From the NCBI RefSeq assembly GCF_000526315.1, contig NZ_JAFV01000001.1, positions 3,031,001-3,095,000 of the forward strand: 64,000 bases of DNA, given 5' to 3'. The stretch comes from Methylopila sp. 73B. Its GTDB lineage: Bacteria; Pseudomonadota; Alphaproteobacteria; Rhizobiales; Methylopilaceae. The translations under genes were made by a program, and so were the position numbers. Below, one piece after another: positions 54,822-63,825 of the stretch (its first letter is position 1; each line of letters opens with the position of its first letter). The notes below the pieces were generated by a model, which made no database searches, had not been told where the DNA came from, and was given only the letters and a program-made list of their open reading frames with translations.

Positions 54822-55472
54822 TCAGCGCGCCTTGAGCTTCGAGGCTTCCTGCGCCAGCGCCTTGATGCCGGCCCAGTCGCCGCGCGCGATCAGGTCCGCG
54901 GGCGCGACCCAGGAGCCGCCGACGCTGACGACGTTCTTGAGCGCGAGGTAGCTCGGCGCGTTGGCGAGGTCGACGCCGCCCGTCGGCACGAAGTGCAGGT
55001 TCGGCAGCGGGGCGAGCAGCGCCTTCAGATAGGCCGGGCCGCCCGCGGGGCCGGCGGGAAAGAACTTGGCGAAGTTCGCGCCGCGCTCGGCCAGCTGCAT
55101 CGCCTCGGAGGCGGTGGCGACGCCCGGCAGGAACGGCACCGGCGCCTCGCTGCCGGCCGCGATCAGCCGGGAGCTGACGCCGGGGCTGACGAGGAACTCC
55201 GCGCCGGCCTGGATCGCGGCCTGGACGTGCTCGGTCTCGAGCACGGTCCCGGCCCCGACGGTGACGCCCTCGACCTCGGAGACGATCGCCTGCAGGGCTT
55301 CGAGCGATTTCGGAGTGCGGAGCGTCACCTCGAGAACGGGCAGGCCGCCGTCCCGGAGCGCCTTCGCGGTGGCGACGCCGCTCGCCGCGTCGTCAAAGGT
55401 GAGCACCGGGATGACGGGCGCCTGGGCCAGGATCGCCGCGAGGCGTTCGGTCTTGGCGAGCGTGAAGGACAT
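54822..55472 (-). CDS. eda: 2-dehydro-3-deoxy-phosphogluconate aldolase
   Basis: Class I aldolase cleaving KDPG to pyruvate and glyceraldehyde 3-phosphate, and 4-hydroxy-2-oxoglutarate. 216 residues. VLEVTLRTPKSLEAL, VGAGTVLETEHVQAAIQAGAEFLVSPG, FAKFFPAG (Schiff-base Lys) and FVPTGGVDLANA fit exactly. ATG 55472 is chosen because GAGGAG lies six bases upstream; ATG 55478 touches it. The fuller Entner-Doudoroff set is not in the window. Confidence 0.95.
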   Translation of the reverse strand: MSFTLAKTERLAAILAQAPVIPVLTFDDAASGVATAKALRDGGLPVLEVTLRTPKSLEALQAIVSEVEGVTVGAGTVLETEHVQAAIQAGAEFLVSPGVSSRLIAAGSEAPVPFLPGVATASEAMQLAERGANFAKFFPAGPAGGPAYLKALLAPLPNLHFVPTGGVDLANAPSYLALKNVVSVGGSWVAPADLIARGDWAGIKALAQEASKLKAR

Positions 55473-55631
55473 GAGCATCTCCTCGCGGGGGGCGTAGGTG
55501 ACTTTCGGCGCATGCTGCATCGCGCCCAAGCGTCGCCGCGTCAAGTTTGGCGCGGGATGCGCCGCTCGCATGACTGCCGATCCGCCGCTATGGTCGGCCT
55601 CGGCTCCACGTTCGCCGCACGAGAGACGTCC

Positions 55632-56498
55632 ATGACCCGCCACCTCGACCTCGACGCTCTGGCGACCCTGGCGGCGGTCGTGGACATGGGGGGATTCACC
55701 GCCGCCGCGGGGCGGCTCGGCCGCACGCAGTCGGCGGTCAGCGCCAAGATCGCGGCGCTGGAGGCCGAGCTCGGCCATCGGCTGATTGAGCGCGGACGCA
55801 GCGGCGCCGTCGCGACGCCGGCCGGAACGGAGCTCTTGGGCTACGCCCGGCGGCTGCTGCAGATCGAGGACGAGGCGCGGCTGGCGCTGGGTGGCGAAAG
55901 CCTCGGCGGCCGGGTGCGGCTCGGCATCCCGGACGACTACGTCGAGCCGTTCGGCGCGCTGCTGCTGCGGCGGTTCATGACCACCCACCCCAAGGTCCAG
56001 CTCGACGTGCGCTGCGAGATCAGCCAGCGGCTGGAGCGCGACCTGGCGCAGGGCGCGATCGACGTCGCGGTCATCACGCGCGATCCCGAGCGGCCGACCG
56101 GCGAACTGCTGCGCTACGAGCCGCTGGTCTGGTGCGCGCCGCCGGACCATCGCCCGGAGCTGGTCGATCCGTTGCCGCTCGCGGTGTTCAGCGAGGGCTG
56201 CCGCTTTCGCAACGTGGTGCTGGGCGCGCTCGAGACCTCCGGCCGCCCGTGGCGCGTCGCCTATGTCTCGTCGAGCCTGCAGGGCGTGCTGTCGGCGGTC
56301 GCGACCGGCTTCGCGCTCGCCTGCGTCGCCGAAAGCTCGGTGCCCGCGGGCTGGCGGAGGCTGGGCGCCGCGGAAGGCCTGCCCGACATGCCCGCGGCCG
56401 AGATCGGGCTCGTAGTGCGGCCCGACGCGGGCGTCGCCTCCCGCACGCTCGCCAACACGATCCGCGCCACGCTCGCGCGCCTCGACCGGGCGGCCTGA
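55632..56498 (+). CDS. LysR-family transcriptional regulator
   Basis: 288 residues. Helix-turn-helix at about 5-64: LDALATLAAVVDMGGFTAAAGRLGRTQSAVSAKIAALEAELG. The effector domain starts GRVRLGIPDDYVEPF. It is divergent from eda and eight bases from the ROK kinase, so it may control either. The effector is unknown. Confidence 0.92.
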   Translation: MTRHLDLDALATLAAVVDMGGFTAAAGRLGRTQSAVSAKIAALEAELGHRLIERGRSGAVATPAGTELLGYARRLLQIEDEARLALGGESLGGRVRLGIPDDYVEPFGALLLRRFMTTHPKVQLDVRCEISQRLERDLAQGAIDVAVITRDPERPTGELLRYEPLVWCAPPDHRPELVDPLPLAVFSEGCRFRNVVLGALETSGRPWRVAYVSSSLQGVLSAVATGFALACVAESSVPAGWRRLGAAEGLPDMPAAEIGLVVRPDAGVASRTLANTIRATLARLDRAA

Positions 56499-56505
56499 GC
56501 CCCGC

Positions 56506-57405
56506 ATGCTGATCGGAATCGACTGGGGCGGCACCAAGATCGAGGCGATCGCGCTCGACGAGGGCGGCGCGACGCTGCTCCGCGAGCGCGCCCCCACGCC
56601 GCAGAACGACTACGAGGGCTGCGTCTACGCCGTCGCCGGCCTCGTCGCCCGCTTCGAGAGCGCGCTTGGCGCGACCGGCTCCGTTGGGGTCGGCATGCCG
56701 GGCTCGCTGTCGCCCGCGACCGGGCTGCTGCGCAACGCCAACTCCACCTGGCTGAACGGCCGCCCGCTGAAGCAGGACCTCGAAACCGCGCTCGGCCGCC
56801 CGGTGCGGCTGCAGAACGACGCCAACTGCCTCGCGGTGTCGGAGGCGACCGACGGCGCCGCGGCGGGCGCGGCGGTGGCCTTCGCCGTGATCGTCGGCAC
56901 GGGTTGCGGCGCAGGCGTCGCGATCGGCGGGCGACCCTGGACCGGCCGACAGGCGATCGCCGGCGAGTTCGGCCACAACCCCCTGCCCTGGGCGAGCGGG
57001 ACCGAAGAGACCCCCGGCCCGCTGTGCTGGTGCGGCCAGCGCGGCTGCGTCGAGACCTTCGTGTCCGGCCCCGGCTTCGCCCGCGCCCACGCGCTGACGA
57101 CCGGCGTCGCCATGAGCGCGGAGGCGGTGGTCGCGGCCGCCCGCGGCGGCGACGCGGACGCGGCCGGATCGCTGTCGGTCTACGTCGACCGGCTCGGCCG
57201 CGCGCTCGCGACGGTGGTGAACCTGCTCGACCCCGACGTGATCGTGCTCGGCGGCGGCATGTCGAACGTCCCGGAACTCTACGAGGGCCTGCCCGTCGTC
57301 ATCGCCTCCAGGGTGTTTTCGGACGGCTTCTCCACCCCGATCCGGCCCGCCCTTCACGGCGATTCCTCCGGCGTCCGCGGCGCGGCCTGGCTGTGGAAGG
57401 CATGA
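56506..57405 (+). CDS. ROK-family sugar kinase (fructokinase/GlcNAc kinase type)
   Basis: Sugar kinase of 299 residues. IGIDWGGTKIEAIAL is the ATP phosphate loop, NDANCLAVSEATDGAAAG holds the catalytic Asp, and the zinc motif CWCGQRGCVETF is complete, with GEFGHNP before it. Fructose, glucose, mannose or GlcNAc are possible substrates. The next sugar genes concern GlcNAc. Confidence 0.9.
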   Translation: MLIGIDWGGTKIEAIALDEGGATLLRERAPTPQNDYEGCVYAVAGLVARFESALGATGSVGVGMPGSLSPATGLLRNANSTWLNGRPLKQDLETALGRPVRLQNDANCLAVSEATDGAAAGAAVAFAVIVGTGCGAGVAIGGRPWTGRQAIAGEFGHNPLPWASGTEETPGPLCWCGQRGCVETFVSGPGFARAHALTTGVAMSAEAVVAAARGGDADAAGSLSVYVDRLGRALATVVNLLDPDVIVLGGGMSNVPELYEGLPVVIASRVFSDGFSTPIRPALHGDSSGVRGAAWLWKA

Positions 57406-57524
57406 GCGCGGCGCCCGGTCCCCAAGAGGGACGCTGCGAGCGGCGTCTCTGGATCGCGGCCTATGCGCTGATCATGGTCGTGCTCGCGGCCGGCGCGGCG
57501 CGACGGATTCTGGCGCTGTGGTGA
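57402..57524 (+). CDS. Small single-span membrane protein (40 residues)
   Basis: The ATG overlaps the ROK kinase stop (ATGA), so translation could be coupled. A Gly/Arg-rich start is followed by one hydrophobic helix, LWIAAYALIMVVLAAGAA, and RRILALW. No family recognised. Real but unproven. Confidence 0.45.
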   Translation: MSAAPGPQEGRCERRLWIAAYALIMVVLAAGAARRILALW

Positions 57525-57525
57525 C

Positions 57526-57669
57526 TCAGCGGGTCAGCAGCGTGGCGATGTCGACGAGGTTGACCACGAGCCACATCCCGACGCCCCATGACGCGAGCAT
57601 CGCGATGGAGCCGCCGTATTCGGCGAAGCGGCGGCGGCGCTCGAAGCGTGCGATGGTCGGGTCGATCAT
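57526..57669 (-). CDS. Small membrane protein (47 residues)
   Basis: Begins MIDPTIARFERRRRFAEYGG, then a helix with SIAMLASWGVGMWLVVNLVD and ends TLLTR. A basic N-terminus followed by one or two short spans fits an inner-membrane microprotein. The reading frame has a protein-like composition, unlike the other frames here. The ribosome binding site is weak. Convergent with the 40-residue gene. Confidence 0.5.
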   Translation of the reverse strand: MIDPTIARFERRRRFAEYGGSIAMLASWGVGMWLVVNLVDIATLLTR

Positions 57670-57780
57670 GGCTCTGAATCCCCCGGAGCGCGCGTCCCCT
57701 CAGGCGCCGCCCCATGTGTGTCGGAAACGCGGCGGCGGGCGTCTGGTTCCCTGCCGATTCACCATAGGAGCTGCGGCGGC

Positions 57781-58668
57781 ATGAGCGGGTTTGAGGGCGG
57801 GCCCCTGTTTCTCGGCGTCGACGGCGGCGGCACCCGCTGCCGCGCGCGGGTGCGGGACGCCGCCGGTCGCCTTGTCGGCGAGGGCCTCTCCGGACCCGCG
57901 AACGTGCGGCGCGGCGCGCGGGCGGCGATCGACGCCGCGGTCGCGGCGGCGGAGGCGGCGCTCGCCGCGGGCGGGCTCGGGCGCGAGGCGCTGGGCCGCC
58001 TGCACGCCGGCCTCGGGCTTGCGGGCGTGTCGCAGGCGCTGGCGCTGGCGGCCGCGCTCGCCGAACCGCACCCCTTCGCGCGCCGGACCATCACGACCGA
58101 TTTCGCGACCGCCTGCCTCGGGGCGCATGGCGGCGGCGACGGCGGGCTCGTCATCGTGGGCACGGGCAGCGCCGCCTACGCCCGCGTCGACGGCCGCGAG
58201 CACCGCTTCGGCGGCTGGGGCTTCGAGATCGGCGACGAGGGCGGCGGCGCGCCGCTCGGCCGCGAGGTCCTGCGCCACGCGCTGCGCGCCGCCGACGGCC
58301 TGGAGCCGCGCGGCCCCCTCGCCGACGCCGCGCTCGCGGCCGTCGGCGGCGGCCAGGACGCGGCGGTCGAGTGGGCGTCGACGGCGACGCCGGCCGACTT
58401 CGGCGCGCTCGCGCCGCTGGCCGTCGCGCAGGCCGCGACGGACCCGGCCGCCGCCGCCCTGCTGGACGAGGCGGCGGCTCACGTGGCGAAGCTCATCCTG
58501 CGGCTGGCCGCGTGCGGAGCGGAGCGCGTGGCCCTCGTCGGCGGGCTCGCGGCCGTTTACGCGCCCCGCCTGCCCGAGGCCGCGGCGGCGCTCCTCGTCG
58601 CGCCGCTGGGCGACGCGGCGGAGGGCGCGATCGCGCTCGCCCGCGACGCCGCGCGGACGCCGGCATGA
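57781..58668 (+). CDS. BadF/BcrA-family N-acetylglucosamine kinase
   Basis: 295 residues of the ASKHA fold. FLGVDGGGTRCRARVRD is the first phosphate loop; TDFATACLGA, GLVIVGTGSAAYARV and GGWGFEIGDEGGGAPLGREVLRHAL are typical of eukaryotic-like GlcNAc kinases. Its stop overlaps the nagA ATG, giving GlcNAc-6-phosphate directly to the deacetylase. Start 57781 gives the exact family N-terminus. Confidence 0.9.
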   Translation: MSGFEGGPLFLGVDGGGTRCRARVRDAAGRLVGEGLSGPANVRRGARAAIDAAVAAAEAALAAGGLGREALGRLHAGLGLAGVSQALALAAALAEPHPFARRTITTDFATACLGAHGGGDGGLVIVGTGSAAYARVDGREHRFGGWGFEIGDEGGGAPLGREVLRHALRAADGLEPRGPLADAALAAVGGGQDAAVEWASTATPADFGALAPLAVAQAATDPAAAALLDEAAAHVAKLILRLAACGAERVALVGGLAAVYAPRLPEAAAALLVAPLGDAAEGAIALARDAARTPA

Positions 58669-59807
58669 CCCGGCGCGCGCTACTGCCCGACCGGCTGTTC
58701 GACGGCGAGAGCTTCCACGAGGGCGTCGCCGCGCTAGTGGAGGACGGCCGCGTTCTGGGCCTCGCGCGCGCCGACGCCGTGCCGTCGGACGTCGTGGTCG
58801 AGACGGTCGAGGGCCTGCTGGCGCCGGGCTTCATCGACGTGCAGGTCAACGGCGGCGGCGGGCTGCTGCTGAACGACGCCCCCACGGCCGAGACCATGGC
58901 GACGATCGCGCGCGCGCACCGGCGCTTCGGCACGACCGGCCTACTGCCGACGCTCATCACCGACGGCCCCACCGTCATGGCGGCGGCGGTCCGCGCCGCG
59001 ACCGAGGCGATCGCGGCGGGAACGCCGGGCGTGCTCGGCCTCCATGTGGAGGGGCCGTTCCTCAACCCGCTGCGCAAGGGCGTGCACGACGCCGCGCTGA
59101 TGCGCGCGCCCGACGACCACGACATCGCCGTGCTGTCGCATGCGACCGGCGGCGTGACCGTGGCGACGCTCGCGCCGGAGCGCGTGCCGGCGCTCGCGAT
59201 CCGGCGGCTCGCGGCGGCCGGCGTACGCGTCGCGGCCGGCCACACCGAGGCCACCGCGTCGGACCTCGCGGAGGCGCGCGAGGCCGGCCTCACCGGCTAC
59301 ACCCACCTCTTCAACGCCATGCCGCCGCTGCAGGGCCGCGCGCCGGGACCCGTCGGCGCGGCGCTGTCGGAACGCGACACCTTCTGCGGACTGATCGCCG
59401 ACCTGCACCACGTCGCGCCCGAAGCGCTGAGGACCGCGATCGCCGCCAAGGGCCGCGACCGCGCCCTGCTCGTCACCGACGCCATGGCGACGATCGGAAC
59501 CGAGATGACGGAGTTCCGGCTGCAGGGGCGCCGCATCCTGCGCGCCGGCGGGCGGCTGACCACGGAGGACGGCACGCTGGCCGGCGCCGACCTCGACATG
59601 GCGACCGCGGTGCGCAACTGCGTCGACGCGCTTGGGCTGCCTCTGGCCGACGCGCTGATCATGGCGTCGCGCACCCCGGCCGCCTGGCTCGGCCTCGAGG
59701 ACCAGTTGGGCCGGATCGCCGCCGGCTTCCGCGCCGATCTCGTGGCGCTCGACGCCGGGCTCCGTGTCCGCGCCACCTGGATTGGCGGCCTGCGCGAGGA
59801 GGCGTGA
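58665..59807 (+). CDS. nagA: N-acetylglucosamine-6-phosphate deacetylase
   Basis: Amidohydrolase of 380 residues removing acetate from GlcNAc-6-phosphate. GLLAPGFIDVQVNGGGG, LGLHVEGPFLNPLRKGVH (metal Glu), AGHTEATASD and THLFNAMPPLQGR (metal His), and LVTDAMATIG (catalytic Asp) are present. Coupled to the kinase by ATGA. nagB is not in the window. Confidence 0.95.
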   Translation: MTRRALLPDRLFDGESFHEGVAALVEDGRVLGLARADAVPSDVVVETVEGLLAPGFIDVQVNGGGGLLLNDAPTAETMATIARAHRRFGTTGLLPTLITDGPTVMAAAVRAATEAIAAGTPGVLGLHVEGPFLNPLRKGVHDAALMRAPDDHDIAVLSHATGGVTVATLAPERVPALAIRRLAAAGVRVAAGHTEATASDLAEAREAGLTGYTHLFNAMPPLQGRAPGPVGAALSERDTFCGLIADLHHVAPEALRTAIAAKGRDRALLVTDAMATIGTEMTEFRLQGRRILRAGGRLTTEDGTLAGADLDMATAVRNCVDALGLPLADALIMASRTPAAWLGLEDQLGRIAAGFRADLVALDAGLRVRATWIGGLREEA

Positions 59808-59885
59808 CCTTTTCGCGGGCCGCGCTAGGATGACGGGAATACGCCTCGCGCGCCGTCTGGCGCGGCCCACGGGATCCGACCTCAG

Positions 59886-60167
59886 GTGACGGCCTCTTTC
59901 GACGAAGCCCCCGACGACCGGTCCAGCCGCGGACTCCGCGGCATCGGCCGCTATCTCGTGTCGCCGCTGCGACGCCTCGTGCCGAAGGGCGAAGATGCGC
60001 AGACCCTGCGCGCCCGCGCCATGTCCGACGCCGAACTCGCCGACGCGCTGACCACAGAGGTCTACGCCGCGCAGAACGCCGACGACGAGATCTGGGTCGA
60101 AGGCGCGGCCGTGCTGCAGGAGGCGGCCCGACGCCTGCGCGAGCGCGGACGCGTCGATCCCGCGTGA
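59886..60167 (+). CDS. Small protein of unknown function
   Basis: 93 residues, GTG start. No family recognised. A basic first half (GLRGIGRYLVSPLRRLVPKG) and a helical acidic second half (SDAELADALTTEVYAAQNADDE, VLQEAARRLRERG). No signal or membrane segment. It lies between nagA and the mutarotase. Confidence 0.6.
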   Translation: MTASFDEAPDDRSSRGLRGIGRYLVSPLRRLVPKGEDAQTLRARAMSDAELADALTTEVYAAQNADDEIWVEGAAVLQEAARRLRERGRVDPA

Positions 60168-60204
60168 TCCCATTGACGCCGATCCACTCCCCAGGAGCGC
60201 CCGC

Positions 60205-61083
60205 TTGAGCGACAGCCACGGCATAGGGTCGTCCCGCGTGTCCGCGACGATCACGGCGAAGGGCGCCGAGCTCGTCAGCCTGAAGGACGCCGGCGGCGAC
60301 GAACTGCTCTGGCAGGCGGGGCCGGAGTGGCCGCGCCGCGCGCCCGTGCTGTTTCCGATCGTAGGGAAGCTCGCCATCGACGCGCTGCGCCACGACGGCG
60401 CCGTCTACCGCATGACCCAGCACGGCTTCGCCCGCGACGCGGACTTCGACTGGGAAGAACGCAGCGCGAGCCGCGCGACGCTGAGCCTTGCCGACAGCCC
60501 GGCCACCCGCGCGATCTATCCCTTCCCCTTCCGCCTGACCTTGGCCTATGCGGCGGAGGACGCCGTTCTGAGCGTGACCGCGACGGTCGCGAACCCCGGC
60601 GACGCGCCCCTGCCCTTCTGCCTCGGGGCGCACCCCGGCTTCCGCTGGCCGCTGGTCGACGGCGTCCCGAAGTCGGACCATGTCCTCGTCTTCGACGCCG
60701 ACGAGACCGGACCGCGTCTGCTGATCGAGGGCGGATTGCTCGGGGCCGAGGGCCCGGCGCCGATCGAGGGCCGGGTGATGCGGCTGAGCGAAGAGCTGTT
60801 CGCGGCGGACGCCGTGGTTCTGCCCGCCGCCCGCAGCACGTCGGCGCGCTACGCCGCGCTCGGGTCCGACGGCGCCGAGCTTCGAGCCATGACCGTCTCC
60901 TGGGACGGCTACGAGGATCTCGGCGTCTGGTCGAAGCCCGGCGGCGCGCCGTTCCTGTGCATCGAACCTTGGCGCGGCATGGCGAGCCCCGTCGGCTGGG
61001 ACGGCGACTTCGTGGACAAGCCCGGCGTGGTGCTGCTCGCGCCCGGCGAGGAGCGCACCTTCACGTGGCGGGTGGAGGTCTGA
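60205..61083 (+). CDS. Aldose 1-epimerase family protein (LacX-like mutarotase)
   Basis: 292 residues, galactose-mutarotase fold. LLWQAGPEWPRRAPVLFPIVGKL, MTQHGFARDADF (catalytic His), LPFCLGAHPGFRWPL (second His) and FLCIEPWRGM fit the LacX/YeaD-type branch. It equilibrates sugar anomers. TTG start with AGGAG eight bases upstream. Confidence 0.88.
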   Translation: MSDSHGIGSSRVSATITAKGAELVSLKDAGGDELLWQAGPEWPRRAPVLFPIVGKLAIDALRHDGAVYRMTQHGFARDADFDWEERSASRATLSLADSPATRAIYPFPFRLTLAYAAEDAVLSVTATVANPGDAPLPFCLGAHPGFRWPLVDGVPKSDHVLVFDADETGPRLLIEGGLLGAEGPAPIEGRVMRLSEELFAADAVVLPAARSTSARYAALGSDGAELRAMTVSWDGYEDLGVWSKPGGAPFLCIEPWRGMASPVGWDGDFVDKPGVVLLAPGEERTFTWRVEV

Positions 61084-61122
61084 CGGCCGCGCCCGCACGC
61101 CATCGGACAGAAATCGCGATGC

Positions 61123-62724
61123 TCAAGCGTCCGCCGCTGGCGCGATCGCCGCAGTCCGCGCCTCGGCGGGCCGCAACTCCGCAAACCGCGCCTCGGCCAG
61201 CGGTGTCGACTTGCCCGTCACGTCGTCCATCAGGCCGCGCCACAGCGAGACGCAAAGACCGACCATCACCAGAAGGAACGGCGCCGCGGCGAGGATCGAC
61301 GCGGTCTGCAGGCCCTTGAGCCCGCCCATCACCAACAGCACGCAGGCGGACGCTCCGGCGAGCGCGCCCCAGAGCGCGACGATCGCCGGGCGCGGCTCGA
61401 GCGCGCCGCGGGACGACAGCATGCCCATGACCACGGAGGCGGCGTCCGCCCCCGAGACGAAGAACACCGCGACCAGGAACATGGCGACCGCGGAGGTCAG
61501 CGCGGGCCAGGGGAACTGCGCGAGCAGGACGAACAGCGACGCCGCTTCGCCCTTGGCGTTGACCGCATCGAGCAGCCCGCCGGGACCGAACAGCTCGGAA
61601 TGCAGCGCTGCGCCCCCCATGATGGTGAACCACACAAACGTCACCGCGCTCGGTATCAGCAACACGCCGACGACGAACTCACGAATGCTGCGGCCGCGCG
61701 AGATCCGGGCGATAAAGACGCCGACGAAGGGCGCCCAGGAGACCCACCACGCCCAATAGAAGATGGTCCAGCTCGACAGCCAAGAGCCGTCGCTGAACGC
61801 CGCCGTGCGGAACGACATCGTGACAATGTTGCTGATGTACTCGCCGATCGACTCGATGAAGGTGTTGAAGACGAACACCGTCGGGCCGCACACCGCGAGG
61901 AACGCCAGCAGCGCGACCGCGAGCACCATGTTCATGTTGCTGAGGAACTGCACGCCTTTGCCGACGCCCGAGATCGCCGACAGGATGAAGGCGACGGTCA
62001 GAGTGGCGATGATCGCGAGCGAAATCCCGTTCGTTTCTCCCGTGCCCCAGAGAATGTTGAGGCCGCTGTTGATCTGCTGGGCGCCGAGGCCGAGCGACGT
62101 CGCGGTGCCGAACAGCGTCGCGACGATCGCCAGCACGTCGATCGCCTTGCCCGCCGGCCCATGGATCGCGCTCCCCAGAAGAGGCTGGAACGCTCTCGAG
62201 ATCAGCATGGGCAGTCCGCGGCGGTAGCTGAAATAGGCGAGCGCGAGGCCGACGACCGCGTAGATCGCCCAAGGGTGCAGCGCCCAGTGAAAGTAGGAGT
62301 ATTGCATCGCGACCAGCGCGGCGGCCTTGGTCTTGGGCTCCGCGAGCGCATGGGGCGGCGCGCCGAAATGCGAGATCGGCTCCGCGGCGCCCCAGAACAT
62401 CAGCCCGATGCCCATGCCGACGCTGAACATCATGCACACCCAGGAGGGGGTGGAGAACTCCGGCGCTTCGTCTTCGCGGCCGAGCTTGATGTCGCCGAAC
62501 CGGCTGAACGCGAGAAAGACCGCGAAGACGAGAAAGAAGGCGGTGGAGACGACGAAGCCCCAGCCGAACGACCGGATGATGCCGGCGAGCGTCCATCGAG
62601 CGGCGACCGTGAGGCTTTCAGGAGCGAGAGCCCCCCAGAGCACGAAGCCGCCGCCGATGGCGAGGGCTGGCCAGAACACCGCGGGATCGAGCCCGCGCGG
62701 CTCCGTCGTCGTCTGATTGGTCAC
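61123..62724 (-). CDS. BCCT-family transporter (betaine/choline/carnitine)
   Basis: Inner-membrane carrier of 533 residues with 12 helices. MFSVGMGIGLMFWGAAEPISHF (glycine stretch), the YFHWALHPWAIYAVVGLALAYF helix and TIFYWAWWVSWAPFVGVFIARISRGRSIREF (signature region) are unmistakable. It imports compatible solutes or other trimethylammonium compounds. The short, non-charged C-terminus suggests little osmosensing, but this is weak evidence. Confidence 0.95.
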   Translation of the reverse strand: MTNQTTTEPRGLDPAVFWPALAIGGGFVLWGALAPESLTVAARWTLAGIIRSFGWGFVVSTAFFLVFAVFLAFSRFGDIKLGREDEAPEFSTPSWVCMMFSVGMGIGLMFWGAAEPISHFGAPPHALAEPKTKAAALVAMQYSYFHWALHPWAIYAVVGLALAYFSYRRGLPMLISRAFQPLLGSAIHGPAGKAIDVLAIVATLFGTATSLGLGAQQINSGLNILWGTGETNGISLAIIATLTVAFILSAISGVGKGVQFLSNMNMVLAVALLAFLAVCGPTVFVFNTFIESIGEYISNIVTMSFRTAAFSDGSWLSSWTIFYWAWWVSWAPFVGVFIARISRGRSIREFVVGVLLIPSAVTFVWFTIMGGAALHSELFGPGGLLDAVNAKGEAASLFVLLAQFPWPALTSAVAMFLVAVFFVSGADAASVVMGMLSSRGALEPRPAIVALWGALAGASACVLLVMGGLKGLQTASILAAAPFLLVMVGLCVSLWRGLMDDVTGKSTPLAEARFAELRPAEARTAAIAPAADA

Positions 62725-63642
62725 GTCACCGGTCTCCGTGTCGTTTCGACTTGCGCCCCTGGCGCGGGTGCTTCAGGCCCTTCCGGTCTTCCATCCTCAG
62801 TGCGTGAGCGAGCCCCCTCGTCTTGAGGCGTGGGGGGCGTCCTCGAGAGCGGCCCGATGGCCGGTCCCGAAGCAGACGGGGGTGGCGGCGGACATCCATC
62901 GATCGGGCCGAGCGCGCCTGTCAGCGCTGGTCGCTCCCCCTGGCGAGCGCGCGCGTCCGCGTTCCGACCACCCTAGGGGTTAGCCCGGCAGGTCGAGCGC
63001 GTGGCTCTTCGATGAGGTCGTTTGTGGTTCCCCAGCCAGCTTAACCTTTCGGAGGCCGGCTTTAGTCTGTCAGGAGATAGTACGGAGGCCGATGAGAGCG
63101 TCTTGTGACGGCGCGACCGGTTGTGCTCTGATTGCGACATTCCTGCGGCGGCAAAGCGCTCTACCCATCCCCCCCGCCCGGGTAGGCCGTAACATGGGGG
63201 CGCCCCCGGGCTCAGGACGGTATGAGGGCGATCGGGGCTGGGCCTGCCGCCATGGTGCGTGGCGAGGCTGATCCGTGCGTCTCCCGCACGACCGTCATGG
63301 CGCTCGTCGAGCTTGCGGAGAGAATCATGGCCGAGCGGGGGCCGCGGACGGACGGATGGGGGCTTCCCGGCTGTGCCGGTCTGCCGGTCAAAAAGGATGC
63401 GCACGACGGGGAGCGGAAGCGGCCGGACGCCCTGAGGCGGCGGCGCGACGCTCTTGGGGCCCGACCCCATCCCGGGAGGCCGGCCTTTAGCGGCGATCCG
63501 AAGGCCGGCGCGAAGCAGCAAGACCTGGGCCTCGACCAACTTGGCGCGCCGGTACGGCCCGTGGCGCAAGGGCGCGCGCCCGCTCGGGCCGCCGCATCAC
63601 ATCTGTCTGAGATCTGGACGACGTCCGGCGCGGGACGGCGAT
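62725..63642. other. Long region without a convincing gene
   Basis: About 920 bases upstream of the BCCT gene. Frames on both strands are Arg/Pro-rich with no family sequence. A hairpin-forming stretch at about 62811-62840 (CCCCCTCGTC...GGGGGG) and a G/C palindrome near 63195-63215 (GGGGGCGCCCCC) are present. A 59-codon frame at 63092-63271 has GGAGG upstream but an unconvincing product. Confidence 0.5.
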
Positions 63643-63825
63643 CTACTTGTTGGCGGGGTCCTTGTCCTCGGCCGCGTAGAGGCGCTCTGTGGCGTTGTCG
63701 GACACCGACGTCGGCGCCTTCGCCCCGCGCCGTCGAACCGCGACATAGGCCAGCACGGCCCCCGCCAGCAGTATTCCCACCACCCAGAGCATGTAGGGCG
63801 TTCCGCTGACTGCGCTTTCCGTCAT
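63643..63825 (-). CDS. Small membrane protein (60 residues)
   Basis: Starts MTESAVSGTPYMLWVVGILLAG-type sequence: one membrane helix at about 11-30 followed by VRRRG and a polar, acidic tail ending DPANK. ATG 63825 has GGAGAGAG just upstream. No family recognised. Confidence 0.65.
   Translation of the reverse strand: MTESAVSGTPYMLWVVGILLAGAVLAYVAVRRRGAKAPTSVSDNATERLYAAEDKDPANK

Noticed and set aside
63092..63271. A 59-codon frame with GGAGG before its ATG
   Set aside because: The product is Gly/Arg/Pro-rich without hydrophobic core, signal or resemblance to any family; likely chance.
63222..63809. Long plus-strand frame at the right end
   Set aside because: Overlaps the better supported small membrane gene on the minus strand and its second half is Arg/Pro shadow sequence.
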